15,225 nt of DNA from Candidatus Kuenenia stuttgartensis (lineage in GTDB: Bacteria > Bacteroidota > Bacteroidia > Flavobacteriales_D > Crocinitomicaceae): the NCBI GenBank assembly GCA_943326025.2, contig CALPRR020000040.1, forward strand, positions 1-15,225, in the 5' to 3' direction. The notes below the pieces were generated by a model. It was not told the DNA's origin. It searched no databases and saw only the letters and a program-made list of their open reading frames with translations. Below, one piece after another: positions 1-7,649 of this stretch. A program made the position numbers and the translations under genes. How positions within the stretch are numbered: the first letter of the stretch is position 1; each line of letters opens with the position of its first letter.

Positions 1-1121
1 AAATTGAAGGCAATGGTTTCTTTGGAAGATTTGGATTTGAATTTGCTTTGTTGACTGAAAAACACATTGAAAAAGCAAAAAGTGATCTAGAAATTCCGGA
101 TATTCACTTGTTTATTTTTGAGCAAATAATTGTCATAGATCATTTTACTTCAAATGGTTATGTCATCTCAAATAGTTTTGATTCAGAAGAGTTGAAAGCA
201 ATGGAGATTACTCATTTACTTCAACGTAAACCATTTACTGAATTGCCATTTGAAACAATAGGAAATGAAAAATCAGATTTTACGGATGATGAATTCGCTA
301 GTGTCGTAATGGATGCAAAATCTTCTTGTATGCGAGGAGATGTTTTTCAGTTAGTCGTTTCAAATAGATTTCAGCAATCTTTTTTTGGGGATGATTTTCA
401 AGTGTATAGACAATTAAGAAGATTAAATCCATCACCTTATTTGTTCTATTTTGATTTCGAAAGTTATCGTTTATTCGGTTCTTCTCCTGAAGCACAATTA
501 ATCGTGAAAAAAGGAAAAGCAGAAATTCACCCAATAGCTGGAACTGTTTCAAAATCAGGTGATAAATCTGTAGATGATGAGCAGATTCATTTTTTAGTAA
601 ATGATGAAAAAGAAAATGCGGAACATACGATGTTGGTTGATTTAGCTAGAAATGATTTAAGTAAAGATTGTACGAATGTCAAAGTGGAGATTTACAAAGA
701 AATTCAACACTTTAGTCATGTCATTCACTTAGTGTCAAAAGTGACAGGAGAAGTTGATTCTACTGAATCGTTAAAACTTATCAGTAATTCATTTCCAGCA
801 GGTACACTTTCTGGTACACCAAAGCCAAAAGCATTGGAATTAATCGTTAAAACTGAAAAGTCAACTAGAGATTTTTATGGTGGAGCTGTTGGATTAATCG
901 CTTCTAATGGTGATGTCAATATGGCAATTGTCATCCGAAGTATTTTGAGCAAAAATAATTGTATGAATTATAGAGCAGGTGCGGGTGTAGTCATCAATTC
1001 AATAGTCGAAAATGAAGTGAAAGAAGTACATCATAAACTTAGAGCTGTTCGAACAGCTATTTCAAAAGCAGATTCGCAAAAAGAAGTAATTGAAAATTTA
1101 AAAATCGTATCAAATATTTAA
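1..1121 (+). CDS. trpE: Anthranilate synthase component I (TrpE), 5'-truncated by window edge
   Basis: TrpE makes anthranilate from chorismate, using ammonia supplied by TrpG; it is the first step of tryptophan synthesis. The frame is open from base 3 to the left edge, so the gene begins outside the window. The TTG at base 48 is an internal leucine codon, not the start. Chorismate-binding motifs appear in order: FQLVVSNRFQ, NPSPYLFYFDF, GSSPEA, HPIAGT, ENAEHTMLVDLARNDLS, FPAGTLSGTPK, YGGAVG and YRAGAGVV. NPSPY is also part of the tryptophan feedback site in this family; the other half, near the N terminus, is not visible. The residue after AGT is V where many TrpE proteins have R; I recall Bacteroidota forms with a non-R residue here. 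trpG follows after 4 bp, so the two subunits are co-transcribed. The related PabB and menaquinone/siderophore enzymes are unlikely given the trp neighbours. Confidence 0.96.
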   Translation, partial: IEGNGFFGRFGFEFALLTEKHIEKAKSDLEIPDIHLFIFEQIIVIDHFTSNGYVISNSFDSEELKAMEITHLLQRKPFTELPFETIGNEKSDFTDDEFASVVMDAKSSCMRGDVFQLVVSNRFQQSFFGDDFQVYRQLRRLNPSPYLFYFDFESYRLFGSSPEAQLIVKKGKAEIHPIAGTVSKSGDKSVDDEQIHFLVNDEKENAEHTMLVDLARNDLSKDCTNVKVEIYKEIQHFSHVIHLVSKVTGEVDSTESLKLISNSFPAGTLSGTPKPKALELIVKTEKSTRDFYGGAVGLIASNGDVNMAIVIRSILSKNNCMNYRAGAGVVINSIVENEVKEVHHKLRAVRTAISKADSQKEVIENLKIVSNI

Positions 1122-1125
1122 TAAA

Positions 1126-1698
1126 ATGAAAATAGCTGTAATTGATAACTATGATTCTTTTGTTTATAACATCATCCGTTATGTGAAAGAATCGAATGTT
1201 GACGAAGTGATTGTGATGCGAAACAATGAAGTTGATTACGAAGTATTGGAGAAATGTGATGCCATTTTATTGTCTCCAGGTCCTGGTATTCCATCAGAAG
1301 CAGGTGATTTATTGAAAATAATTCGACAATATGAATCTTCAAAAAATATATTAGGGGTTTGTTTAGGGCATCAAGCAATTGCAGAGGTTTATGGTGGGAA
1401 ACTAGAGCAATGTAAAGAACCAATTCATGGAAAAGCTTCTTTGATCCAGCATCAACAAAATGATATAATTTTTGATTCAATTCCTCAAGAATTTGAAGTT
1501 GGACGCTATCATAGTTGGAAAATTAATTCAAATGTCCCAAATGAGTTGGTGGTTACTGCTCAAACGAAGGAGGGAGAAATCATGGCAATCAAACATCGTG
1601 ACTTAAATATCAGAGGAGTTCAATTTCATCCAGAATCAATATTGACTCCACAAGGGCGAAAAATGATTGAGAATTGGGTTTCATCAGTTAATAATTAA
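1126..1698 (+). CDS. trpG: Anthranilate synthase component II, glutamine amidotransferase (TrpG)
   Basis: TrpG is a class I glutamine amidotransferase that releases ammonia from glutamine and passes it to TrpE. The 190-aa length is normal for a free-standing subunit. It shows the N-terminal DNYDSFVYN motif, the oxyanion motif LLSPGPGIP (residues 48-56), the nucleophile Cys79 in GVCLGHQ, and the His168/Glu170 pair in QFHPES. This completes the Cys-His-Glu triad. In many bacteria this subunit also serves PabB; the position between trpE and trpD says its main partner is TrpE. The ATG at 1126 lies 4 bp after the trpE stop in A-rich sequence. The 35-bp gap to trpD is longer than most in this operon and holds a heptad repeat. 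Confidence 0.96.
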   Translation: MKIAVIDNYDSFVYNIIRYVKESNVDEVIVMRNNEVDYEVLEKCDAILLSPGPGIPSEAGDLLKIIRQYESSKNILGVCLGHQAIAEVYGGKLEQCKEPIHGKASLIQHQQNDIIFDSIPQEFEVGRYHSWKINSNVPNELVVTAQTKEGEIMAIKHRDLNIRGVQFHPESILTPQGRKMIENWVSSVNN

Positions 1699-1727
1699 TA
1701 GTTGAGAGTTAAAAGTTATAAGTTCAA
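1693..1727 (+). repeat. Heptad-periodic AT-rich repeat between trpG and trpD
   Basis: From 1700 to 1727 there are four exact-phase 7-nt units of the form AGTTnnR, starting at 1700, 1707, 1714 and 1721. A looser fifth unit (AATTAAT, 1693-1699) overlaps the trpG stop codon. The block fills most of the trpG-trpD gap. Similar 7-nt periodicity occurs at 5309-5343 and 14921-15025 in this window. I recall comparable AT-rich heptads in intergenic regions of other Flavobacteriia but cannot check here. No function can be read from the sequence. Confidence 0.6.
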
Positions 1728-1733
1728 AATAAA

Positions 1734-2711
1734 ATGAAAACACTGATACAAAAAGTACTAAATAATCAATCACTTTCTTCTCAGGAGGCTTCAGAAATTA
1801 TCCATGCAATTGCTGAGGAAAAGATGAATGATGCTCAAGTTGTAGCGTTAATGATTGGTTTACAAATGAAAGGTTTGAGTTTGGATGAAATTGAAGGATT
1901 TCGAAATGCGTTACTAAATCTTGCTTTAAAAATTGAATTAGATGGAACTAATGCAATTGATTTATGTGGAACAGGTGGAGATGGAAAAGATACATTCAAT
2001 ATTTCTACGACTACATCATTTGTTCTGGCAGCAATGGGAAATAAAGTGATCAAGCATGGTAATTATGGTGTTAGTTCATCGTGTGGATCTTCCAATGTTT
2101 TAGAAGCTCTAGGTTATAAATTCACGAATGATGAGAAAGAGTTAAATGATCAACTATACTCAAACAACATTTGCTTTTTACATGCTCCATTATTTCATCC
2201 AACGTTAAAAAAAGTAAGTCATTTGAGAAGAGATTTGGGTCTTCGAACTTTTTTCAATTCACTTGGACCGTTGGTAAATCCTGTTCAACCAGCTTTTCAA
2301 TTAACGGGAACCTATGATTTAGAATTGGCAAAAATCTACCAGCACTTATTGAAAAAGAATAGAACTAATTTTAGAGTAGTTTTTGGAATGGATGGCTATG
2401 ATGAAATTACATTAACAGAACAAACACGTGTTTTAGGATTGAAATCGGATGAAGTGATCAATGCGAATTTGTTTGAATTGAAAAGTATAAATGCGATTAC
2501 TTTGAAAGCTGGAAAAACGGTCGATGAATCAGCTCAAATTGTGAAAACAATTTTGAAAGGAGAAGGTTCAGCTGAGCAAACAAATGTCGTTGCTGTCAAT
2601 ACTGCAATCGCTTTAGAATGTTTTCATCCAACGACTTCGAAAATAGAATTATTTAATGAATCACTTTCATTTATTAAAAGTGGTCAAGCAGCAAAAACAT
2701 TTAAATTTTAG
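1734..2711 (+). CDS. trpD: Anthranilate phosphoribosyltransferase (TrpD)
   Basis: TrpD joins anthranilate to PRPP to give phosphoribosyl-anthranilate, the second pathway step. The protein is 325 aa, slightly short of the usual 330-345. Visible motifs are the PRPP-binding loop CGTGGDG (residues 78-84), KHGNYGVSS (107-115) with the following CGSSNVLEALG, and the segment HLRRDLGLRTFFNSLGPLVNP, whose arginines contact anthranilate in the family. Asp223-Glu224 of GYDEITLT form the metal site. The N-terminal helical domain (about residues 1-70) is present. The ATG at 1734 follows AATAAA directly. The gene ends 5 bp before trpC. The protein is a free-standing enzyme, not fused to TrpG as in enteric bacteria. 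Confidence 0.96.
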   Translation: MKTLIQKVLNNQSLSSQEASEIIHAIAEEKMNDAQVVALMIGLQMKGLSLDEIEGFRNALLNLALKIELDGTNAIDLCGTGGDGKDTFNISTTTSFVLAAMGNKVIKHGNYGVSSSCGSSNVLEALGYKFTNDEKELNDQLYSNNICFLHAPLFHPTLKKVSHLRRDLGLRTFFNSLGPLVNPVQPAFQLTGTYDLELAKIYQHLLKKNRTNFRVVFGMDGYDEITLTEQTRVLGLKSDEVINANLFELKSINAITLKAGKTVDESAQIVKTILKGEGSAEQTNVVAVNTAIALECFHPTTSKIELFNESLSFIKSGQAAKTFKF

Positions 2712-2716
2712 AAAAT

Positions 2717-3496
2717 ATGGGAACAATTTTAGATAAAATAATAGATAAAAAAAGAAAGGAAGTTGAATTGTTAAGATCAACATTTACGATTAAAGATTTT
2801 GAACAAAGTGTTTATTTCAATAAAAAGACAATTTCGCTTAAAGAAAAATTAGAAAATCAGTTTGGAGTTATAGCTGAGTTCAAAAGAAAATCACCAAGTG
2901 CCGGTATTATTAATAACGAATTAGATCCTGTTGAAATTGGTAAAATCTATGAGCAAAATGGAGCGAGTGCAATTTCAGTGTTAACAGATTCAAGCTTTTT
3001 TGGAGCAAAAGAAACGGATATCACAGAAATTAGAAAAACGGTTCAAATTCCAATTTTACGTAAAGATTTTATTATTGATGAAATTCAATTATTCCAAGCG
3101 AAAGCGATGGGAGCGGATGTCGTTTTATTGATAGCAGAAGCATTAACGGAGCAAGAAATTTTACATTTTACAATTTTAGCTCAAGGTTTAGGATTAGAGG
3201 TGATTTGTGAGTTTCATGAAAAGAATCAGTTAAATAAAATTTCAGATTTGGTCGATATCATTGGTGTAAATAATCGAAACTTAAAAACACAAACGACAAC
3301 AATCCAAACTTCTTTAGATGTGATTGATTTCTTGCCAAAAGATAAATTAATAATCACGGAATCAGGAATTAAATCAAAAGAAGATTTAGAATTATTAGCT
3401 GAAGCAGGATATAATGGCGCTTTGATTGGAGAAAGTATTTTGAAAAGCAGTTCTATAAAGAGATTTATTAATGAATTAAACTATTCAAAGGCATGA
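2717..3496 (+). CDS. trpC: Indole-3-glycerol-phosphate synthase (TrpC)
   Basis: TrpC closes and decarboxylates the phosphoribosyl-anthranilate isomer CdRP to indole-3-glycerol phosphate, the fourth step. It is a 259-aa (beta/alpha)8 barrel, normal for a single-function enzyme. Expected active-site residues are all present: Glu54 and Lys56 in AEFKRKSPS, Lys116 in LRKDF, Glu165 in VICEFHE, Asn185 in GVNNRNL, and Glu215-Ser216 in ITESGI. The phosphate-binding GALIGES motif is near residue 235. The usual SPSKG reads SPSAG here, a tolerated change outside the catalytic set. The stop codon overlaps the trpF start in an ATGA junction (3493-3496), which suggests translational coupling with the enzyme that supplies its substrate. 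Confidence 0.96.
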   Translation: MGTILDKIIDKKRKEVELLRSTFTIKDFEQSVYFNKKTISLKEKLENQFGVIAEFKRKSPSAGIINNELDPVEIGKIYEQNGASAISVLTDSSFFGAKETDITEIRKTVQIPILRKDFIIDEIQLFQAKAMGADVVLLIAEALTEQEILHFTILAQGLGLEVICEFHEKNQLNKISDLVDIIGVNNRNLKTQTTTIQTSLDVIDFLPKDKLIITESGIKSKEDLELLAEAGYNGALIGESILKSSSIKRFINELNYSKA

Positions 3497-4128
3497 AAAT
3501 AAAAGTTTGTGGATTAAAAGATCAAGAACAGATTAATGTTTTAGATCAGAATAATCAAATTGAATTTTTAGGATTTATTTTTTACTCAAAATCAAAACGA
3601 TTTTTTGATCAATTACCCATTTTTACAAAAAATAGTAAGCGAGTAGGAGTTTTTGTAAATGAGGAAATAGATAAAATCATTGATATAGCTTCGTATCATC
3701 AGCTCGATTACATTCAATTACATGGAGATGAAGATGTTGATTATTGTAGAAAGCTAATGAATCAAATCATGATGACCAATCAAAAGTTAAGTATCATAAA
3801 AGCGTTTGGAGTCGATGATAATTTTGATTTTAAACAATTGACGGAATTTGAAGCTTTGGTTGACTATTTTTTGTTTGATACAAAAACGGATGCTTATGGT
3901 GGTTCAGGTAAAGTTTTTAATTGGGAAATATTAAATCATTATCAAGGGAATATTCCATTTTTATTGAGTGGAGGGATAAAAATTGAAATGGGAGATGAAA
4001 TAAAAAATATAGATCACAAACGTTTTATTGGGATTGATATCAACAGTGGTTTTGAAATTAATCCAGGGAATAAAAATGTAGATAAAATAGATGAATTTGT
4101 AGAAAGTATTACAACTGTTTTAAATTAA
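3493..4128 (+). CDS. trpF: Phosphoribosylanthranilate isomerase (TrpF)
   Basis: TrpF converts phosphoribosyl-anthranilate to CdRP by an Amadori rearrangement, the third step. The 211-aa barrel shows general base Cys6 in KVCGLKD and general acid Asp129 in FLFDT. Other family motifs are LGFIFYSKSKRF, YIQLHGDE, the GGSGKVFNW loop (136-144), FLLSGGI and IDINSGFEINPG. It is separate from TrpC, unlike the TrpCF fusion of enteric bacteria. The start codon overlaps the trpC stop by 4 bp, and trpB begins 5 bp after its stop. Confidence 0.95.
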   Translation: MKIKVCGLKDQEQINVLDQNNQIEFLGFIFYSKSKRFFDQLPIFTKNSKRVGVFVNEEIDKIIDIASYHQLDYIQLHGDEDVDYCRKLMNQIMMTNQKLSIIKAFGVDDNFDFKQLTEFEALVDYFLFDTKTDAYGGSGKVFNWEILNHYQGNIPFLLSGGIKIEMGDEIKNIDHKRFIGIDINSGFEINPGNKNVDKIDEFVESITTVLN

Positions 4129-4133
4129 GAAAG

Positions 4134-5321
4134 ATGATAAGTGAAAAAAAATATACAGCAGTAGATGATTTGGGCTTTTATGGTGACTTTGGTGGTGCTT
4201 TTGTGCCAGAATTGCTAAGAGATAATTTAGAAGAATTAAGTTTGAATTATAATTTAATAAAGGAAGATGAAGCGTTTCAGAATGAATTTATTTCATTGTT
4301 AAAACATTATGTTGGACGTCCTTCTCCTTTGTATTTATCTCAAAAGTTGACGAATGAATATCAATGTCCAATTTTTTTGAAAAGAGAAGATCTAAATCAT
4401 ACGGGGTCTCATAAAATCAACAATGCTATTGGTCAGATTTTATTAGCGAAAAAAATGGGTAAAACCGAAATTATTGCTGAAACAGGAGCAGGTCAACATG
4501 GTGTAGCTTCAGCAACGGTTTGTGCGTTGATGGATATGAAATGTATTGTTTTTATGGGTGAAAAAGATATCGAGCGTCAAGCGCCTAATGTACAACGAAT
4601 GAAATATTTGGGAGCTGAAGTGGTTCCAGCAACTTCGGGAAGTAAAACATTGAAAGATGCTACAAATGAGGCAATTCGTTATTGGATTAATCACACAAAT
4701 GCCTATTATTTAATAGGAAGTGTTGTTGGGCCGCATCCTTATCCAGCAATGGTCGCATTATTTCAATCAGTTATTTCAAAAGAAATTAAAACACAATTAA
4801 AAGAACATACGGGATCTGAAAATCCAACTAAAATCGTTGCCTGCGTAGGCGGAGGAAGTAATGCAGCTGGAGCATTTTATGAATATTATGATAACGAAGA
4901 AGTTGAGTTAATTGCCGTAGAAGCAGGTGGGATGGGTGTTGATTCTGGTCACACAGCAGCAACTTCAGCAGTTGGTAATCCAGGTGTTCTTCATGGAAGT
5001 TTAACATTGTTAATGCAAGATGAATACGGACAAGTGATTGAGCCATATTCAATTTCAGCGGGTTTAGATTATCCAGGGATTGGTCCTTTACATGCACATA
5101 CAATTCAAGTAGGAAGAACAAAAAGTATTTCTGTTACAGATGATGAAGCGTTAAAAGCTGCAAAGAAATTAGCTGTTTATGAGGGAATTATTCCAGCATT
5201 AGAAAGTGCACATGCCATTGCGGCCTTGGATAAAATTGATTTTTCTTCGAATGATGTTGTTGTAATCAATTTATCGGGAAGAGGAGATAAGGATATGGAA
5301 ACGTATTTGAATTTTGAATGA
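4134..5321 (+). CDS. trpB: Tryptophan synthase beta chain (TrpB)
   Basis: TrpB uses pyridoxal phosphate (PLP) to condense indole, channelled from TrpA, with L-serine into L-tryptophan. At 395 aa it matches the usual TrpB1 type. The PLP lysine is Lys94 in HTGSHKINNA, catalytic Glu116 lies in AETGAGQHGVA, and the PLP phosphate loop is GGGSNAAG (239-246). The N terminus carries FYGDFGGAFVPE and the C terminus LSGRGDKDMETY. The second-class TrpB2 is longer at the N terminus and can be excluded. The last codons and stop lie in a 7-nt-periodic repeat that continues to the trpA start. Confidence 0.97.
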   Translation: MISEKKYTAVDDLGFYGDFGGAFVPELLRDNLEELSLNYNLIKEDEAFQNEFISLLKHYVGRPSPLYLSQKLTNEYQCPIFLKREDLNHTGSHKINNAIGQILLAKKMGKTEIIAETGAGQHGVASATVCALMDMKCIVFMGEKDIERQAPNVQRMKYLGAEVVPATSGSKTLKDATNEAIRYWINHTNAYYLIGSVVGPHPYPAMVALFQSVISKEIKTQLKEHTGSENPTKIVACVGGGSNAAGAFYEYYDNEEVELIAVEAGGMGVDSGHTAATSAVGNPGVLHGSLTLLMQDEYGQVIEPYSISAGLDYPGIGPLHAHTIQVGRTKSISVTDDEALKAAKKLAVYEGIIPALESAHAIAALDKIDFSSNDVVVINLSGRGDKDMETYLNFE

Positions 5322-5343
5322 TGAATTAAAATTGAAAATTAAA
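5309..5343 (+). repeat. Heptad-periodic AT-rich repeat at the trpB/trpA junction
   Basis: Five 7-nt units run in phase, starting at 5309, 5316, 5323, 5330 and 5337. Three begin GAAT and two begin AATT. The block covers the last trpB codons and stop and ends exactly at the ATG at 5344. It is the second of three such blocks in the window. Its presence argues that the ten codons between the alternative trpA start (5314) and 5344 derive from the repeat and are not conserved protein. Confidence 0.55.
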
Positions 5344-6081
5344 ATGAACAGATTTATAAAAGATAAAAAGCAGCTAAGTATTTTCATTACAGCAGGTTTT
5401 CCTACTTTGGATAGCACTGCAGCTCAAATAATAGAATTACAATCGAAAGGAATAGATTTCATTGAAGTTGGGATTCCATTTTCAGATCCGATGGCAGATG
5501 GTATTGTCATTCAAGAATCAAGTTCAATAGCACTTGCAAACGGAATGAATATGGATGTTTTATTTGATCAATTAGATTCGATTAAAAATCAAGTTCAGAT
5601 TCCATTAGTTTTGATGGGATATTTGAATCCAGTTTTGCAATATGGTTTGGAGAAATTTTTAATTCGATGTAAAGATTTAAAAATAGCTTCTGTCATTTTA
5701 GCTGATATGAGTATTGAAATTTATGAGCGTTTTTATAAGGAGTTATTTGATAAATATGAGGTTCCAATGACTTTTTTAATTACTCCAATAACTTCGAATG
5801 AACGAATTGAAAAAGTTGTAAATGCATCTTCTAGAAGCTTCGTTTATTTGGTTTCTCAAACAAGTATTACGGGTAAAAAACAAGCGTTGGATTCAAGTCT
5901 ATTTGAACGTTATTCTGAAATAAAGCAATTGTGTAAAGGTGTTCCTGTTATACTTGGATTTGGAATTTCCACTAAAGAAGATGTTGAAAATGCGCATCTG
6001 TCATGTGATGGAGCAATTATTGGATCTGCTTACATTCGAAGTTTGATGGAGGAAAAGGATTTACTAGCAGAATTGGTGTAA
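5344..6081 (+). CDS. trpA: Tryptophan synthase alpha chain (TrpA)
   Basis: TrpA cleaves indole-3-glycerol phosphate to indole and glyceraldehyde 3-phosphate and passes indole through the alpha-beta tunnel to TrpB. Counting from this start (245 aa), catalytic Glu41 lies in FIEVGIPFSDP and Asp52 in DPMADG, matching E. coli Glu49 and Asp60. LVSQTSITGKK holds the phosphate-site loop, and LGFGISTKEDV and GAIIGSAYI close the barrel. An in-frame ATG at 5314 overlapping trpB would add ten residues. I prefer 5344 because it has the A-rich context seen at the other starts, gives the MNR start I recall in Flavobacteriia, and the extra codons fall in a repeat. This is the last gene of the operon; the 34 bp to convergent tsaB show no clear terminator hairpin. 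Confidence 0.94.
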   Translation: MNRFIKDKKQLSIFITAGFPTLDSTAAQIIELQSKGIDFIEVGIPFSDPMADGIVIQESSSIALANGMNMDVLFDQLDSIKNQVQIPLVLMGYLNPVLQYGLEKFLIRCKDLKIASVILADMSIEIYERFYKELFDKYEVPMTFLITPITSNERIEKVVNASSRSFVYLVSQTSITGKKQALDSSLFERYSEIKQLCKGVPVILGFGISTKEDVENAHLSCDGAIIGSAYIRSLMEEKDLLAELV

Positions 6082-6115
6082 TGATATTATTAAGTTCTAT
6101 AAAACCATTAGATAT

Positions 6116-6787
6116 TTAAGCTTTTTTTGGAGCATTAATAACAAAGTCCTTTAAATAATAGGGCTCAAAATAAGCGACATCTTCAAATTCCTTATTCGTG
6201 AATTTTTGAAAGGCTAAATCAACCTGACCAATTGCTGAAGAATGAATTGTTAAATCAGCAGTACAATTTCTATCTTTCCAAATTTCTGCTAGTTTTTCAG
6301 CTCCATCTCCAAAATATATAAAAGGTTCAAATTCAGTATATGAATTCTCATTTAAAATATCAGCTGAAATGGGTTTAATCAATTCGTCTTTTGAATTAAA
6401 AATAGAAGCATAAACTTCCATTCTTCTAGCATCAATTAAAGGACATAAATTTATGTTTGAATGTTTTAATTTTGCAATTTCTTTTAATGATGTAAGTGCA
6501 TCAATAGCAATTAAAGGAATATTTAAAGCGTAACACAAACCTTTAGCACAAGAAACGCCAATTCTTAATCCGGTATAAGACCCCGGTCCAGAAGCAACCG
6601 AAACAGCGCTTAATTGATTTGGTTTAATATTTTCTTTTTCAAGAACTTCTTCAATAAATAAGGTCAAATTTTCTCCATGTGAATAGCCATCTTCTTGATT
6701 TTCTTTTAAAGAAACAAGCTTTCCATTTTTTGATAATGCTACAGAACAAACTTTTGTCGCTGATTCAATATGAAGAATATAAGTCAT
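6116..6787 (-). CDS. tsaB: tRNA threonylcarbamoyladenosine biosynthesis protein TsaB
   Basis: TsaB is the scaffold and activator of TsaD in the TsaB-TsaD-TsaE complex, which transfers the threonylcarbamoyl group to A37 of tRNAs reading ANN codons. It is a cytosolic ASKHA-fold protein. The 223-aa length is usual. Family marks are the N-terminal ILHIESATKVCSVAL, the signature GPGSYTGLRIG (residues 67-77) followed by AKGL, and IDARRMEVYASIF (about 118-130). It lacks the metal-binding histidines of its paralogue TsaD, as expected. The ATG comes directly after the stop of the upstream response regulator with no bases between, so the two are almost certainly one transcript and probably translationally coupled. 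The partner genes tsaC, tsaD and tsaE are not in the window. Confidence 0.93.
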   Translation of the reverse strand: MTYILHIESATKVCSVALSKNGKLVSLKENQEDGYSHGENLTLFIEEVLEKENIKPNQLSAVSVASGPGSYTGLRIGVSCAKGLCYALNIPLIAIDALTSLKEIAKLKHSNINLCPLIDARRMEVYASIFNSKDELIKPISADILNENSYTEFEPFIYFGDGAEKLAEIWKDRNCTADLTIHSSAIGQVDLAFQKFTNKEFEDVAYFEPYYLKDFVINAPKKA

Positions 6788-7483
6788 TTATTTTTCTGTA
6801 ATTTCTAATTTAAATCCAACGCCATGTATATTCAAAATTTGAATTGATTCATCTTCTTGAAAATATTTTCTCAATTTAGTGATAAATACATCTAAACTTC
6901 GCCCAACAAAATAGTCATCTTGTCCCCAAACAGCATTTAATACTGTTTCTCTAGGTACAACTTGATTTTTAAATTTAAGTAAAACTTTTAAAATTTGAGC
7001 TTCTTTTTTAGTCAATGATTTATTGAAATTATTGCTTTTTAGTGTATAGTTTTCAGAATCAAACTCATAAGCTCCAATATGAACCAATGTATCTATTTCT
7101 GTTATTTCAATTTGAACGTTCACTCTTTTTAGTAAAGCTTTAACACGTAATTGTAATTCCTCAACTCCGAATGGTTTTGTTAAATAATCATCTCCACCAG
7201 ATTTAAAGCCTTCAACTTTATCTTCCATCATAGATTTAGCTGATAAAAAGAGGATTGGTATATCAGAATTTAATTTTCTTACATCTTTTGCGAGTGAAAA
7301 ACCATCTTTTTTAGGCATCATTACATCAAAAATACATAAGTGAAATGTTTCATCATTAAACTTTTTATATGCCTCAGCTCCATCTCTACAAAGAGCAACT
7401 TGATAACCATCAGATTTTAGTTGGTCAGAAATCATAAACCCTAAACTAGAATCATCTTCAGCAAGCAAAATCTTTATCTTCAT
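6788..7483 (-). CDS. OmpR/PhoB-family response regulator, orphan, upstream of tsaB
   Basis: This is a two-component DNA-binding regulator. The receiver domain (residues 1-120) has the acidic pair Asp10/Asp11, phosphoacceptor Asp53 in FDVMMPKKDG, Ser81 in FLSAKS and Lys103 in LTKPF. All are intact, so it should accept phosphate. The C-terminal winged helix (about 130-231) shows LTKKEAQIL, VLNAVWG, SLDVFITKLRK and GVGFKL. It resembles the RprY-like regulators of Bacteroidota, but I cannot assign orthology by eye. No histidine kinase lies beside it in this window. It heads an operon with tsaB and probably has a leader of about 160 nt containing a hairpin (see 7584-7617). Confidence 0.93.
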   Translation of the reverse strand: MKIKILLAEDDSSLGFMISDQLKSDGYQVALCRDGAEAYKKFNDETFHLCIFDVMMPKKDGFSLAKDVRKLNSDIPILFLSAKSMMEDKVEGFKSGGDDYLTKPFGVEELQLRVKALLKRVNVQIEITEIDTLVHIGAYEFDSENYTLKSNNFNKSLTKKEAQILKVLLKFKNQVVPRETVLNAVWGQDDYFVGRSLDVFITKLRKYFQEDESIQILNIHGVGFKLEITEK

Positions 7484-7583
7484 GGTTCAAATATTTAATA
7501 AGATTCAAATAAATAAAGATTTAATTGAATACCATATTTAAATGATAAAATTAACGATTATATAACAATTTTAGTATAAATAA

Positions 7584-7617
7584 ATAAGAGTCTTGAACAG
7601 GCGTCCAAAACTCTTAT
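7584..7617 (-). promoter_or_regulatory. Structured 5' leader hairpin ahead of the response regulator-tsaB operon
   Basis: An inverted repeat pairs 7584-7595 with 7606-7617 around a 10-nt loop. As plus-strand RNA the 12-bp stem has one C-A mismatch (7592/7609). As minus-strand RNA the same pair becomes G-U, so the stem closes completely. This favours transcription toward the response regulator at 7483. The loop (GACGCCUGUU on the minus strand) is much richer in G+C than its surroundings. A U-rich stretch follows the stem on that strand, so it may act as an attenuator, a terminator for a short RNA, or an mRNA stability element. I cannot tell which. Confidence 0.5.
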
Positions 7618-7649
7618 CAACTAATCAACCTAACCTACTACTACTTCAA

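Noticed and set aside
48..50. TTG at base 48 as the start of trpE
   Set aside because: The frame stays open to base 3 with protein-like sequence, and TrpE is normally much longer. The gene is truncated by the window edge.
500..560. AGT-V in place of AGT-R in TrpE as a sign of inactivation
   Set aside because: All other chorismate-site motifs are intact, and I recall Bacteroidota TrpE proteins with non-arginine residues here.
1172..1480. Open frames on the minus strand inside trpE, trpG, trpD and trpB, and inside the FAH gene
   Set aside because: Their translations show no recognisable motif and they are antisense to well-conserved genes; they are shadows of coding bias.
6082..6115. Terminator between trpA and tsaB
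   Set aside because: The seven T around 6122 invite the idea, but no stable stem precedes them; they are the codons for the Lys-Lys-Ala end of TsaB read on the other strand.
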